A stretch of 64,000 nucleotides of DNA from Antennarius striatus. Lineage: Eukaryota > Chordata > Actinopteri > Lophiiformes > Antennariidae. The translations under genes and the position numbers were made by a program. Positions 48,752 through 60,700 of the stretch are shown here, piece by piece. The stretch lies in NCBI RefSeq assembly GCF_040054535.1, contig NC_090797.1:12649001-12713000 (forward strand), read 5' to 3'. The notes beneath the pieces were generated by a model. The model searched no databases, had not been told where the DNA came from, and saw only the letters and a program-made list of their open reading frames with translations. How positions within the stretch are numbered: the stretch's first letter is position 1; each line of letters starts with the position of its first letter.

Positions 48752-49029
48752 ACTGCCTGTGGAGGGGGCAGAAACTCTTACTAATTCACTGTAAACTAAA
48801 TAACACTGTAGAACTCACGCCTCCATTAAGACACACTGGTTCTCCTGTTAACTAATTAAAATAAAACAGTGTTAAAACATAATTCTGTTCTGTCTCTATA
48901 AAAATCTTCTCCAGGTAGAGTTTGGTGTCGGATCTCTCCAGCTTCCTGTCACCACAAAAACACGTGTAAAGATGAACTGGTGTCTTTTATTTGCCCAGAG
49001 GCATAAATGTAAGTGTGACTGGTTGTTCT
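48752..49029 (+). other. Intergenic remainder right of the Gypsy element, unit D
   Basis: Continuation of the block interrupted by the Gypsy insertion. It holds the AATAAA (TTTATT on plus, about 48986) for the unrecognised exon. No gene. Confidence 0.5.
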
Positions 49030-49150
49030 TCATGTACGACAAACTGCCAACTTGTCCAGGCCATACTCCTCCTGCCCAGCCTGCTCCAAACTCTCCAGCC
49101 TCCTTTTAACATGATCAGCGGAACATAAAGTTGACGGATGAATCAAGATA
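49030..49150 (-). pseudogene. Unrecognised terminal exon, unit D
   Basis: Open copy of the 121-base exon with acceptor and TGA retained. It carries the CCG variant as in unit B. Confidence 0.5.
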
Positions 49151-49228
49151 CTGACAAAAATGATGAAAAATGCCTGTCAATATTGTCAAAGTCTCCTGAA
49201 TGGCATAAATTGAGTGGATTTCCTGATT

Positions 49229-50417
49229 CTAACTGTAAGAAAATAGATTCCTGGACCACACCACACAGGAGGGTGGACCGCACTGGATGAAGGGGCAGCG
49301 TTTCCAAAAACACTTAAAATACACAAGAATCTGGTGTTTGTCAAAAATCTTCCTCAGTTTTTCAGACACTCCAGACACACATGGGATCACTGTACCGTTA
49401 CGCCTGCTCTCCTTCTCTTCTGTCCTCACTGTGTTATTCTTCTGGATCTTCTGTGAGCCTTCACAAAGGTCCAGTCAGGATATCCTGTTCTTTCACCTGG
49501 TCTTGGGTACTGGTTGGTGACTTGTCAGGCCTGTTTGTCAGTGTCCTGATGGCGCCAAGCTGGTGCCCCAATGGATGGTGAGAGTCAAAAAACAGGTGTT
49601 GGTCTGTTTGTGTTGGAGTCCTGTATACCCCAACACTCACACTTCCGTCATCTTTGATGTTGCTGTCCACCGAGTTGATGTGTCCGGTGAAAGGTTGCAC
49701 CTCGTGGATTTTGCTCTTGTGTCGTCCATGTACCGGAACCAGTGGCTTGGTGTTGCTCCTTTGAACGAGGTCAGGGCCATGTGTTCCACTTCTTCCATGT
49801 ACAGATTGGACGCAACAGGAGACACCTGAGAGCCCATGGCACATCCGTGTTTCTGCCTATAGAAGCTCCCTCTGTACTGGAAAAAGTTGCTGTTTAGGCA
49901 GAGGTCCAGACGTTGGCAGATCTGGTCAGGGTTGAAGTTTGTCCTGTCGCTGAGGGTGTTGTCCTGTGAAAGCCGTTGCCTTACTGCTTCCACTGCCTCC
50001 ATTGCATGAACACATGTGAACAGGGAGGTGACGTCATAGGATACCATGGTCTCATCTGTATCCAATCTCAGTCCTCTCACCTTTTCCACAATGTCCATGG
50101 AGTTCTGTATTTGGTAGTGGTTCTTCCTTACGAATGGGGCCAAGATGGTGGCAACATGCTTGGCGATGTCGTATGTGATGCAGAAGGGTCTCCTTCTTTA
50201 TGATTTTGTGCAGCCCATATATGCATGGAATGGCTTCCCCAGGGTACAGGCAATGGTATAGCAGGTGGTTTATAGTTTCCTCCATTTGTAGGCATTCCAC
50301 CACGTTGTTTTTGTAGCTGCTGGTTGGGTCGTGCTTCAGGGTCTCATCAGTGCTGCTGTCGCTGAGTAGAGACATTACCTTGCTGTGGTAATCTGGTGTG
50401 TAGGCAACAGAATGTAA
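49229..50417 (-). pseudogene. Penelope-like RT fragment (units D/E junction), least decayed copy
   Basis: Retains six bases near 49681-49687 that the other copies lack. One reading frame therefore runs unbroken from HEVQPFTGHINSVDSNIK to GVYRTPTQTDQ and IRTLTNRPDK (49461-49844). The RT core with RYMDD is in another frame (49637-50143). It is still non-coding overall, and the endonuclease domain is missing. It is probably closest to the ancestral insertion. Confidence 0.78.
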
Positions 50418-50858
50418 GTGGAAATGTTTATTCACAGTTTAATTGACAAGTTTGACTTATATCTAAAGAATAAGACAGTTGATCAACTCAATAAACCAGA
50501 CTAAATACATCAGTGTGCAAACACGTTTAATCTTGCACGTCAGAATACTTTTGAGTTTTGTGTCTATGTGTCTAGATGGGAGTTTTTTTCACTTGGAGCA
50601 CATTCATACAAGTACAAATGTGGTGGCTTTATCTGCTACAACAGAAAGGGTCGCAGTTCCTGAATTGACCTGACAAACAGCACAAATGGTTTCTCAAGCA
50701 GTTTGTCCGACAACTTCTCAAGAACATTCTCCTGTAGTGAATGAAAAATTAATATTTTGTTACATAATTTATTATTGTTTAAGAAAGTCTTGCCCCTCAC
50801 ACGCTTCATATCCCCAGTGGGTCTAACATGGTAGGTTCCAAAGTTGTCAGTGGTCGAT

Positions 50859-51025
50859 CTAAGGTCGTACCAATGAAAACTTTTTGGAGGGGTCTGGGAT
50901 GAACCACTTCTCCCACAGATCCAGGTGAACAGCCGGGTAATTCCACGGTTTGAACGGACCATTCCAGTGCAGAAGCTGTGCATCCTGTATGAAGTTCTCT
51001 GGATAGCGAGCATCTGGACCCCATC
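50859..51025 (-). pseudogene. GT8 (GLT8D2-like) terminal exon, unit E
   Basis: Open copy, with sequence as in unit B. Together with the other four it shows that the exon has not picked up a stop codon in any unit, which reflects recent duplication as much as selection. Confidence 0.72.
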
Positions 51026-51355
51026 CTGGACAAACAGGAACTCAGCTGAGGTCAGTGCTGCAGAATCTGACTTTACCTGTGTAAGTATCAGTGGTAACCA
51101 TTCCACTTTGGAGAGCTTGAACTGATTCTACATATTAACAGTGATGACCTCACCCAGGTGTCTGACGTGCCACAGTGGGTCCAGTGTTGTGAACTTGTCA
51201 TGAAACACAAGCTAACCAGTCTCTATCAGTCGGAAGTGGCATTTGTTGTAAACTGATTTTGATCACATGACCAGAACAAACCCTGGTCCTTACCTGACCC
51301 CTTAGCAGAGGTCACTGAGGTCTGGGGTTCTGACCTGTTCCCTCTGGTGCTTTAG

Positions 51356-51472
<117 letters not shown>

Positions 51473-52647
51473 GGACCGGCGCAAACCCAATACCCACGTT
51501 CCTGCTGCCGGCTGTTCTCGCTGGCAATTTAGGGTTAGGGGCGCTCAAGTATTTTTGTTCAGGGTTTTGTTCAGCCCTGTTTTCCTTCTTTAAAAAGACA
51601 AATAGAGTTCCAGCAGCATAAAGATCTGTGTGAAGAAGTTGTTTCTGACAGCTGTCCTGCTAACGTTTAGTTAGCTTCAGCGTTGCGTCCAGATGTTGAT
51701 GCCTGGTTCTGATTGGTCACCGGATTCAAAAGGTTTTAAGTCCCTTAAATGTTTGTGATTCCTGAACGGGACTAAAAAAAAGTCACGCAACTGATAGATA
51801 ATATCAAATTTATTTAGATATTTTAGAAAATATTGCGCACACAAAGAACAGTCAACAGGCTGAGAACTCACACAACCCCTCAGGGTGTGACGAAGGTTGG
51901 TTCACACACACACACACACACACACTGGTGTTCAGTGGGCGGTACATTCACAGACCAGCATGAATGTGGACATGTTTGCTGAGACAGGGATGACTGATTG
52001 GCCGGGCTAAATGTCAGGTGGGTGGAGGGGCGGGGCTGAGGTAGCTTTCTTTATCACTGGTCACTACTGGGGAAGAGGTTATGACCCGGATCAGCTGGTT
52101 CTAGGTCAAAGGTTCCGATCTGTTTACTTTTCAGTCTGAATCCAGAAACCGTGGAACCTTCATGGACCCTGTTCTCAGGTGGAACCTGTGTCCGGACCAC
52201 AGTCGTTTTAAACTGACCGTCTGCAGAACTTTCTGGATCTTCACAGCGAGCAGAACTTCTGTCCTCAGTGACTGGAGACGGAGACCAGAAAAAATGACTC
52301 GAGCTTGAAATACGAGTCAGTCTCACCACTCGAGGATTTATGTCATTTTACACGCAATTGTTTTTGTGCATCTCCATGGCGACAGTTTGCTGCTGGGCGT
52401 GGCCTCCAAAAGGTTTGTTTTTATTCAACTTAATTTGACATGAATCGCGGAGGCGGGGCCTCCATCTACAGGTGAGATCTGATCAGAGTACCTTCTCTGA
52501 CTGGCATAGCCAACACAAAAAAAAACCTTTCGCTTTGTCCCTGTTAGAAAGTTAGAAAGGATTGGAAATATTTTTTTACTTCAAGTAATAAACTCCCTCA
52601 TCTAGGGCGCAGATACTTCACCAGTTTAAACCTTTCTGTTCAGATTT
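51473..52647 (+). other. piwil1-exon 3' flank and empty LINE site, unit E
   Basis: Empty target at 52639-52647. CA tract at 51903-51925. No gene seen. Confidence 0.65.
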
Positions 52648-53086
52648 AGCTTGAAGCGCCATCTAGTGGGCAGTGATGCTAGTTACACATTTTCACTTTT
52701 CAACACCTGGGAACGTTTTCCTTTACTGTCAGGGTCCATGTGGTTTATATCAGAGTGAAAAGCCACTTCAGTTCCATCATTACGGTGGGCTGTATTTGTG
52801 TTCGTGTGCTTCCTGATTTCATTCTCCCATTATTCATGAGTGACATGATAACCTACTTTGTTCGAATCATTTTATGACATGCAACCAAAATTACTGAATC
52901 AGCTTTTAACATCCCTCATGTAGTATTTGTGCTGATATAAAACATGAACTCGGACACAAAATTATCACACAAATTTATTGACAAAAGATTTACTAAACAA
53001 ATACACATGTTATATACAAGAAAAGATACAGGCACTGATTCAGTTTCGCTCAGGGACGATGGGCCAGCAGGGGGTTGACTTATGGT

Positions 53087-53284
53087 TCATTCCAGCCAGG
53101 AATGACTCAGGAGCTGCTCCAGAGTGGGACGCTGCTGAGGGTCCTCAGCCAGACACAGACGCAACACGTTTTGGCAGTTTGGAGACAACTTCTGACTGAT
53201 GCAGAGGCTCTTCAAAAAGTGTTGGTGCAGCATGTTATAGAGAACCACTCCCATCTGCCACACAGTAACAGGCCTGCTACTGTA
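53087..53284 (-). pseudogene. Truncated PIM-like kinase tail, unit E
   Basis: 66 codons of a short-tail kinase, cut at the same point as in unit D by the TTA microsatellite. The 6 bp deleted in D are present. Confidence 0.85.
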
Positions 53285-53410
53285 TTATTATATTATTATT
53301 ATTGTATTACTCCTTATTATTATTATTATTATTATTAATATAATTATTATTATTATTATCATTATTATTATTGTTGTTGTTGTTGTTGTTTCTGTTTTTA
53401 TTATTATTAT

Positions 53411-53442
<32 letters not shown>

Positions 53443-53455
53443 TTTTTTTTCCAGT
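53285..53455 (+). repeat. (TTA)n/(TTG)n/(TAG)n compound microsatellite, unit E
   Basis: Same compound repeat as 36036-36200 with slightly different run lengths. Confidence 0.95.
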
Positions 53456-54134
53456 GTTAAGAAAGACGCCAATCTTCTCAGATCTATCTCAATGGTTGAA
53501 AACCTGAGTTTTGCCATTCATTGTGTGGAATTTCATGACGTTACTTCCCTCTACAGGTCACAGTAGGGAGACATTAAACCTCAAGTTAGAACTTTTTCAA
53601 AAGTAACAGTCACGTGTACGCAATCAATTATTTTACATTTTTGCTCATAATAATTTTACAAACAGTAGCTATTTGCTCCATAATGAACACAGTGGCAAAA
53701 CAACATGTACTTCATATTATGCCCGAACCACATGAAACACATTAAAATCAAGTGACTGAGTACAACCTCTTTGTGTTGTGCCTGAATTTGTACACCCATT
53801 GTGTGTTTTACGAGTAAAAAGAAATTCGGGACTCCAAAAGTGCTCAGCTGTCCGACCTTCTGACTGGCATTATTTAACATTGACAAATAATAACCTGCTT
53901 TGTTATTTTGTTAATTACAGAATCAGCCTTTAATATCTCTCATGTCGGATTTGTGCTGATGTAAAACATGAACTCTGATATGAAATGACTTAAAAGTAAT
54001 CACACAAGTTTATTGACAATGGTTTACGAAACAAATGCATTCACAATACATGTTATATACAAGAAAAAATATTATACAGGCAGTGATTCAGTTTCCCTCA
54101 GGGACGATGGGCCAGCAGGGGGTTGACTTATGGT
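53456..54134 (+). other. Spacer and duplicated kinase 3' flank, unit E
   Basis: Counterpart of 36201-36888, with AATAAA for the long-form kinase at about 54009-54014 (minus). No gene. Confidence 0.6.
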
Positions 54135-55051
54135 TCATTCCAGCCAGGAATGACTCAGGAGCTGCTCCAGAGTGGGACGCTGCTGAGGGTCCTCAGCCAG
54201 ACACAGACGCAACACGTTTTGGCAGTTTGGAGACAACTCCTGACTGATACGGAGGCCATTCTCCAAGAAAAACGTTGTATTAAAGTCTCTGTGCAGCATG
54301 TCATGGAGAACCACTCCCATCTGCCACACAGTAACAGGCCTACTGCTGTACACTGAACTCCAGTACCACTCTGGTGGGTCATAGCACGGAGCTCCAGGAA
54401 ATATATCTTCGATTGTGTCCCCGTCGTTGATAAACATGCTTAGACCAAAGTCAATTATCCTCAAACGTGGAACACCGCTGCTGATGTCAACCAAGATATT
54501 TTCCATTTTGATGTCTGCATGGAAAATCTTGTTGGCATCAAGTTCTCTGACAGCTTCCACCAGCTGCTTGAAGAAGAGTCTGGCCTCCTCTTCCTCCAAA
54601 GTACCTCCTCTGGACTTCCTGTAATTCAAGAGGTCAACCGCTGGAAATGGACATTCCATGACGATGATGAGCTCCTCCTCCAGGTCGTAGTGGTCCAGGA
54701 GGGAAATGGATGCTGACTGGCCAACCGATCCTCCTGCTTGTTGACTCATCTTCATCATGACAAGCACTTCAAGAGGCATCTTGCTCCTGTCGTCGTCTTC
54801 ACGGAAAACAAGGGTCTGGGGAATGTGCTTGATCGCTACGCGGAGAAAATCTTTTTTCCTGTAACCCACGTACACAGATCCATGGCCTCCATCACCGAGT
54901 CGGTACAGTTGGCAATATTTATCCTCAAACTGATTCTTCTTCTTCTTCTTCACTGGACTGATTTTCTTGTCCGGCTCCTGTGTCTCCATGGACTGAGATT
55001 GAGACCCACGTCTCCTGGTATGGATTTTCTTCCTCAGGAACGTTCTTAGTC
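54135..55051 (-). CDS. PIM-like kinase, long-tail form, main exon, unit E
   Basis: 307 residues with exon 1 at 57114-57120. Nearly identical to the unit-D protein (IPQTLVF here, IPQAFVF there). The intron joining its exons is largely replaced (about 55610-56965). Both splice sites remain, so the gene may still be expressed. Confidence 0.87.
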
Positions 55052-55670
55052 CTGTCATTGGCATCAGAAAACACTGAGTTAGTACCTTCACTACCTGATT
55101 ACAATGTTACTATTCTACTATGTAATTTAAAGCTTTTAAATTACGTTAAACCACAGGAAAGCAGCAACTAAATATTTAAATAGAAATTAAATATATTATA
55201 AGTATACTATTAGAAATTTAATTTTATAACTACTGGTTGAAGCTGACAGCAGGTTTGTCTTATGTATTGTACTGAAGTGGAATTCTGAGCTACTTCTACT
55301 TCATGTTAGAAAGGAAGACAAACTTTTCATTGTCCTGTTTGCAAAACTTCACATAAGCTGTGATGCTCCTGTTATAGACAGTAGTGGATTAAATTTCCAG
55401 AGACTTACTTGAAAATAAACCCGTCTGTTGTTCAGCCCCCTGAATCTTTGTGGGGTCTCTGAGGTCATCAGAGGTCTTCCACTGATGAAGAGGCTGAGGC
55501 TGAAGTCTGTAGTCAGCTGTGAATCTCCAAAAACGCTTAAAAACTGTCAGAGACATTGTAGAAATGTCATTACTATTATATCATATATATATATTATTAA
55601 TATACAGGCACAGACTACAAAGACAACTAAATAGAAACTAACTAATAGGCTTTAAACGAATTAGTTTTTG

Positions 55671-55671
<1 letters not shown>

Positions 55672-55707
<36 letters not shown>
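55672..55707 (+). repeat. (CTAA)n microsatellite
   Basis: Nine CTAA repeats. Scattered AACTAACT relics continue to about 56480, so the surrounding intron segment is an old decayed tract of the same motif. Confidence 0.9.
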
Positions 55708-55710
55708 GGT

Positions 55711-56181
55711 TTTAAACGGTCTGTGTAGGTTCTCAGTCATCCAGGTCATGAGTCGATCCACTGGACGTTAAGAAAGTTCTTGAAGACGTTTCGTCTCTCA
55801 TCCAAGAGACTTCTTCAGTTCAGAGGGTGGCTGATCATGTCCCACATTATTAACCCTGGGGGGTGTGGTCAGTGATATTCACATTCCAACGACCGTCATT
55901 GAAACCCATCTGGTTCCTCAACGATTGTTGGTGGGGGTGTCAGAGGGGGTCACTGAGATGTGACTTACACCTTTGTATGCTAATGAGGGTCATGAGCATG
56001 AGACCCATCACCTGGGTCAATCTGTTGAGACAATCTTTTTGGGAGTTTTGAAAGGACATGATTATAAATGGGAGAAAGGTGATGTCGCAGACCCCCCCCC
56101 CCGTTCAGAGATGGCCTCTTTCACTCCTCTCTCAAACCATTTATCTTCCCTGTCCAAGATCTGAACATCGGTGTCCTGAAA
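55711..56181 (-). pseudogene. Penelope-like GIY-YIG C-terminal fragment
   Basis: On the minus strand, near 56175-56085, the frame FQDTDVQILDREDKWFERG then VKEAI is the C-terminal end of the GIY-YIG endonuclease of Penelope-like elements. It is followed by their usual 3' sequence (AGAGACGAAACGTCTTCAAG and GGATGACTGAGAACC). It is 5' truncated. It is a separate insertion from the RT fragments in the array, which lack this domain. Confidence 0.75.
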
Positions 56182-56629
56182 CTAGATTTTGAACTAACTC
56201 ACAAAGTTATGAATTATTATTTAAAATAAACAGTGCATTCATGTTATTTATGTTATTTATGTTAATGATGTTATTATTTAATTATTATTTAAGTTTATTC
56301 AATTGTTTATGTTTACACTGTTAAATTATTATAATTATTAACTAGGTTTTAAACTGACAAGCTAGGTTTAAACTAGTTTTTGAACAAAATAACTAAGGTG
56401 TCAAACTAAACAACTAACTAGGATTTTAACTAACCAGTTTCTCAATTAACTGACTAACTAACTAAATAACTAACTTACTAACTAACCCATTAGGTTTTGA
56501 ACAAATGAGGTTCTAAACTACCTAGTTTTTGTACTATGTTATGAACTAAATCACTTGTTTATTAACTAAGTTTTGAAATATTATTTAACATAAACATCGT
56601 ATTATATTAATAGTATTATTATTTACTTC

Positions 56630-56760
56630 TCCTCCACCTGTTCCCTGCTCTCACTGCAGATCACAATGTCATCTGCAAACATCGTAGTCATTGTGGACTT
56701 CTCTGTACTTCTCTATCAACATCCTCAGAGCAAATACTGCATTTGTAGTACTCCTTTTGA
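56630..56760 (-). pseudogene. LINE reverse transcriptase fragment
   Basis: The minus strand encodes RSTTNAVFALRMLIEKYRE and, in another frame after a deletion, TMFADDIVICSESREQVEE, both familiar RT blocks of a non-LTR retrotransposon. It is too short to assign a clade. Confidence 0.65.
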
Positions 56761-57113
56761 CATGAAATATACTGCTGCTCAATATATGGCTCATCAGCTT
56801 TATCTTATTTATTTTTAAAAAAAAATTAAAATAAAATAAAATACAAAACAGTTAAAAAAAACCCCCAATATAACCCTTTTTCCTTTGGTACAGAAAATGA
56901 ACTGAAGACAGTTCCTGTGATTACAGCAGGTTATTAGATCTCTAATATTGTCTAATATAAAAATATAATTTTTTGATAATGATTCAAATCCCTGAAGTCA
57001 CCTCTGATATGATGAACCACAAACGTGAATTTTCTCCGTGTGTTTCTATTTTTTCTTGATTAAACACTGAATAACAGTTTTCCACGGGTGGAATTAAATG
57101 TTGGTGGATTTAC

Positions 57114-57280
57114 CTTTCATGGCTGCAGATCGATGACAGAAACAAGTTGAGTGCTGCTCGGATCTCGGTGCTGACTGTAGTGTAACTGTGAGGGTCTGTC
57201 TCAGTAACGTTACACAGGTGTTGATACCTGAGGCGGTTTGGCTTTGAAGTTAGGGTCTTTGTGACGTCACCGGCTGCAGC
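57114..57280 (-). promoter_or_regulatory. Kinase exon 1 and promoter, unit E
   Basis: ATGAAAG|GTAAAT at 57114-57120, and the CRE palindrome at 57262-57269. The Copia element lies about 125 bp beyond, upstream of this promoter on the minus strand. Confidence 0.63.
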
Positions 57281-57406
57281 AGCGTTATGGACTCAGCCGT
57301 TGTCCGGAAAACGAACCGGTTTGGGACCCGCTGGGTCCGAATTAAAAAAATAATCTCATAATTCAGACCAGAATCGAAGGACTATGAGGAAATATTTAAT
57401 ACTACA

Positions 57407-57719
57407 TGTTGTGTTTTGATTTCCATATTCCTCTTCACCCATAATTATGAGGCGGTACACGGGTTAAACATCCGTAACTTTTATTTGTGTAGTCTTCTCA
57501 GCCGCAGCGACACACACACCCAGCAGCGCTACAACACATCCAATTAGTTGCAGATCACTTAGAGTAATACCCGCCAAAAAATCACGTATCCCATCTGACG
57601 TAAACAAACAAACGGCAACGTAAAGTCTGTTACTGTCGTAAAACTAAAACATAAATAAAGCAGCTGAGATATGATAATATAAATGTGAATAAAGATTAAT
57701 GAGATCATATATCTTAACA
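57407..57719 (-). repeat. 3' LTR of the Copia element
   Basis: 313 bp, TGTTGTGTTTTG...CTTAACA as read on plus. No difference from 61839-62151 found by eye. Confidence 0.95.
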
Positions 57720-57779
57720 CTCCCTCTTGATCTCATCATCAAAGCCGTTTTAATTGAAACAAAAAATAATCAGCCCTTT

Positions 57780-60700
57780 TTAATTCCCAAAGAACCACTT
57801 TTTAAATTTATCCATCTTGAACTTTGTTGTGGGTTTTGTCAGGATGTCTGCGGTCATCTGCTCTGACGGGCAGTAGACAAGACTTATTTTACCCTCATTG
57901 ATTACTTTACGAATGAAATGATACTTCACGTCAATATGTTTAGATCTCTGTCTGTTCACAGGATTTTTACTGAGCGCGATGGCCCCTTGATTGTCTCCAT
58001 AAAGTACCGTACAACTGTACACCCTATCATCCATCCCATTCAGCAATTGTGACAGGTGCATGTTTTCTTGGGCAGAGGTGGCTAGGCCAATATATTCAGC
58101 CTCACATGTTGACAAGGCCACTGTCTGCTGTTTCTTTGTCTTCCACGAAATTGCAGGACCTTGTTTGGTTAAACTGAAACAGTAGCCTGTAGTACTACGC
58201 CTGTCTTCAACAGATGATGCCCAGTCTGAGTCACTGAAAGCTGTCAGGCTTAAGTCCTCCTCACTTTTCTTGAAAATCAATTCATAGTCGTGTGTGCCTT
58301 TCAAATACCTCAGGACATGTTTTGCAGCCACAAAGTTTTCCATTTCTGGGTTTGCCAGACTTTGGGATAGTTTGCTTACAATCCAACTAATGTCAGGTCT
58401 GGTGCAAGTCATGGCATAAATCAGGCTGCCTACAATCTCTCTATACTCTCTGGGGTTGGCAGATTCATTTTGGTCATATTTATCAGTTATAGGGATGCTT
58501 CCTAATTTTTGTTCACATGGAGTAGATCTGGCTTTACACTCTGACATCCCAAATCTTTCAAGCATCTTTAGAATATACTTTTTCTGACTCATCTTGATTT
58601 CATTCTCCCTTTGCTCAAAATATATGCCTAAAAAGTATGATATTCTCCCCAGATCTTTCATGTGAAATTTTGACGTCATGGTCTTTTTGAATATGTCAAG
58701 TACATCATTGTCGCTTGTTGCAACGATCAAGTCATCCACCCAAATGATTACGATTATTGTATCATCTTCAATTTGTTTTCTGTATACACAGTGGTCAGAA
58801 AGATTCCTCACAAAGTTGTCCTGCTCTAAATGGTCATTTAGGAGTCTATACCAGTTTCTTCCTGATTGTTTTAGCCCATAAAGCGATTTCTTTAGTCTGC
58901 ACACCAGTTTCTCTCCTGTCTCAGACATCTTTTCAAACCCTTCTGGCTGTTCAATGTAGATCTCTTCATCTATTGGAGCATGTAAGTATGCTGTCTTAAC
59001 ATCCATCTGATGGATAATGAAATTGTTTTGTACAGCTATCTGCATTAGTGCTCGCACTGACGTCATGCTGGCTGTTGGTGCGAATGTTTCATGATAGTCT
59101 ATGCCCTCTGTTTGATTGTAACCCTTAGCTACATATCTTGCTTTAAATATTTGTCCTCTTTCAGCATTTTCTTTTAGGGAATATACCCATTTTCCTCCTA
59201 CTGCTTTTCTCCCTTTGGGTAAAGTCGTCAGTTCAAAAGTGTCGTTCTGTTTGAGTGAGTCAATTTCTTCCTTCATGGCACATTTCCAACCAGGTGCCTC
59301 ATGTGACTTCACTGCTTCACTATAAGTCTGAGGTACTCCATTCACAGCCCTGTAACAATAATCAACATTTGCGTGACTATCATCACTATCATTAAGGTCT
59401 GTCTGATAATCATCTAGGTATTTTGGAGCAACTTTTTCTCGTCTAGGATACCGAGTGACTTGGCTATACCTGGGTTTTGTGTCTGAATTTGTCTCCTTTT
59501 GATTTGTTACTTTTTCTTCTGCTTTATCATTTTGTGTGACATCTATGCTAGTACTTTCTACATTCTCATTTTGTGTTCGGTTGTCTGTTTCATTCTCACT
59601 TTGTGAGGTTTCCAATATCTTCTCATCTGTAGGTTTCCTGCTTTCATATACCTGGACTTCAGGATCACAATCATCTGTTTGTGTCTGTTGTTCAGCTCGG
59701 CTCTCTTCGATGAATTTTACTAGTCTATGCTTTGATACTTTTTCTGTGTGTGGATTATAGACCAGGTATGCAGGACTGTTCTTACTGTATCCCACAAATA
59801 TTCCTTTCTCACACCTGGGATCCAATTTCTTACTATCATATCTGTATGCATAGCACTTGGCCCCAAACACCCACATTTTTGAGAGATTAGGTTTTCTCCC
59901 TGTTAACATGAAGTATGGTGTATTTCCGAGTCTATCACTGTAACATCTGTTTCGAATATGGGCAGCACTCTGGACAGCATAAGGCCATAAAACCTTTGGT
60001 AACCCTTTTTCCAATAGCAAACACCTTCCCATTTCAAAAAGAGTCCTCCATTGCCTCTCTGCTGTCCCATTTTGATGGGGAGAGTATGGGGATGATGTTT
60101 CATGTCTTATGCCTTTTTCTCTTAAGAGAGATTGAAAGGCATCTCCAGTGTATTCAGTGCCATTGTCTGACCTGATAAATTTTACCCTGCCATATAATGC
60201 ACTGTCAGCAAGAAACTTCTCGGTGGCTAATGTAGCTTCACTCTTGTTTTTGAGAAAATAGACAGACACTGCCCCTGAATAATCATCTGTGAATGAAATG
60301 ACATATTTATGCCCTTCTAGGCCAACTGGGTCAGTAGGACCTGACAAGTCTGTATGTACCATCTCTAAAGGTGACCTGGCTTTTGCATCAGCCTGCCTAT
60401 TCCTGCTCCTGGTGAATTTACCTTCCGTGCATACATTACAGTTCACTTCTGTCTGGCCTGTGATCTTCATACCCTCTACCAAATCTGGTAATTTTAACAC
60501 ATCTTTAACGTTGCAGTGCCCCAAAATCTCATGCCATGTTTTCACATCACAAGTTAAGTTTACTTTATCCCTAGATAATATGTCATGATACTGTTTTTGG
60601 TTATTTACCGTTCTTATATAGTAGAGTCTCTCATGCTCTTTTATGCTGCACACTGTCCCTTCTTTGGTGATGAATCTGTTCTGTCCTTCTTTGAATATCA

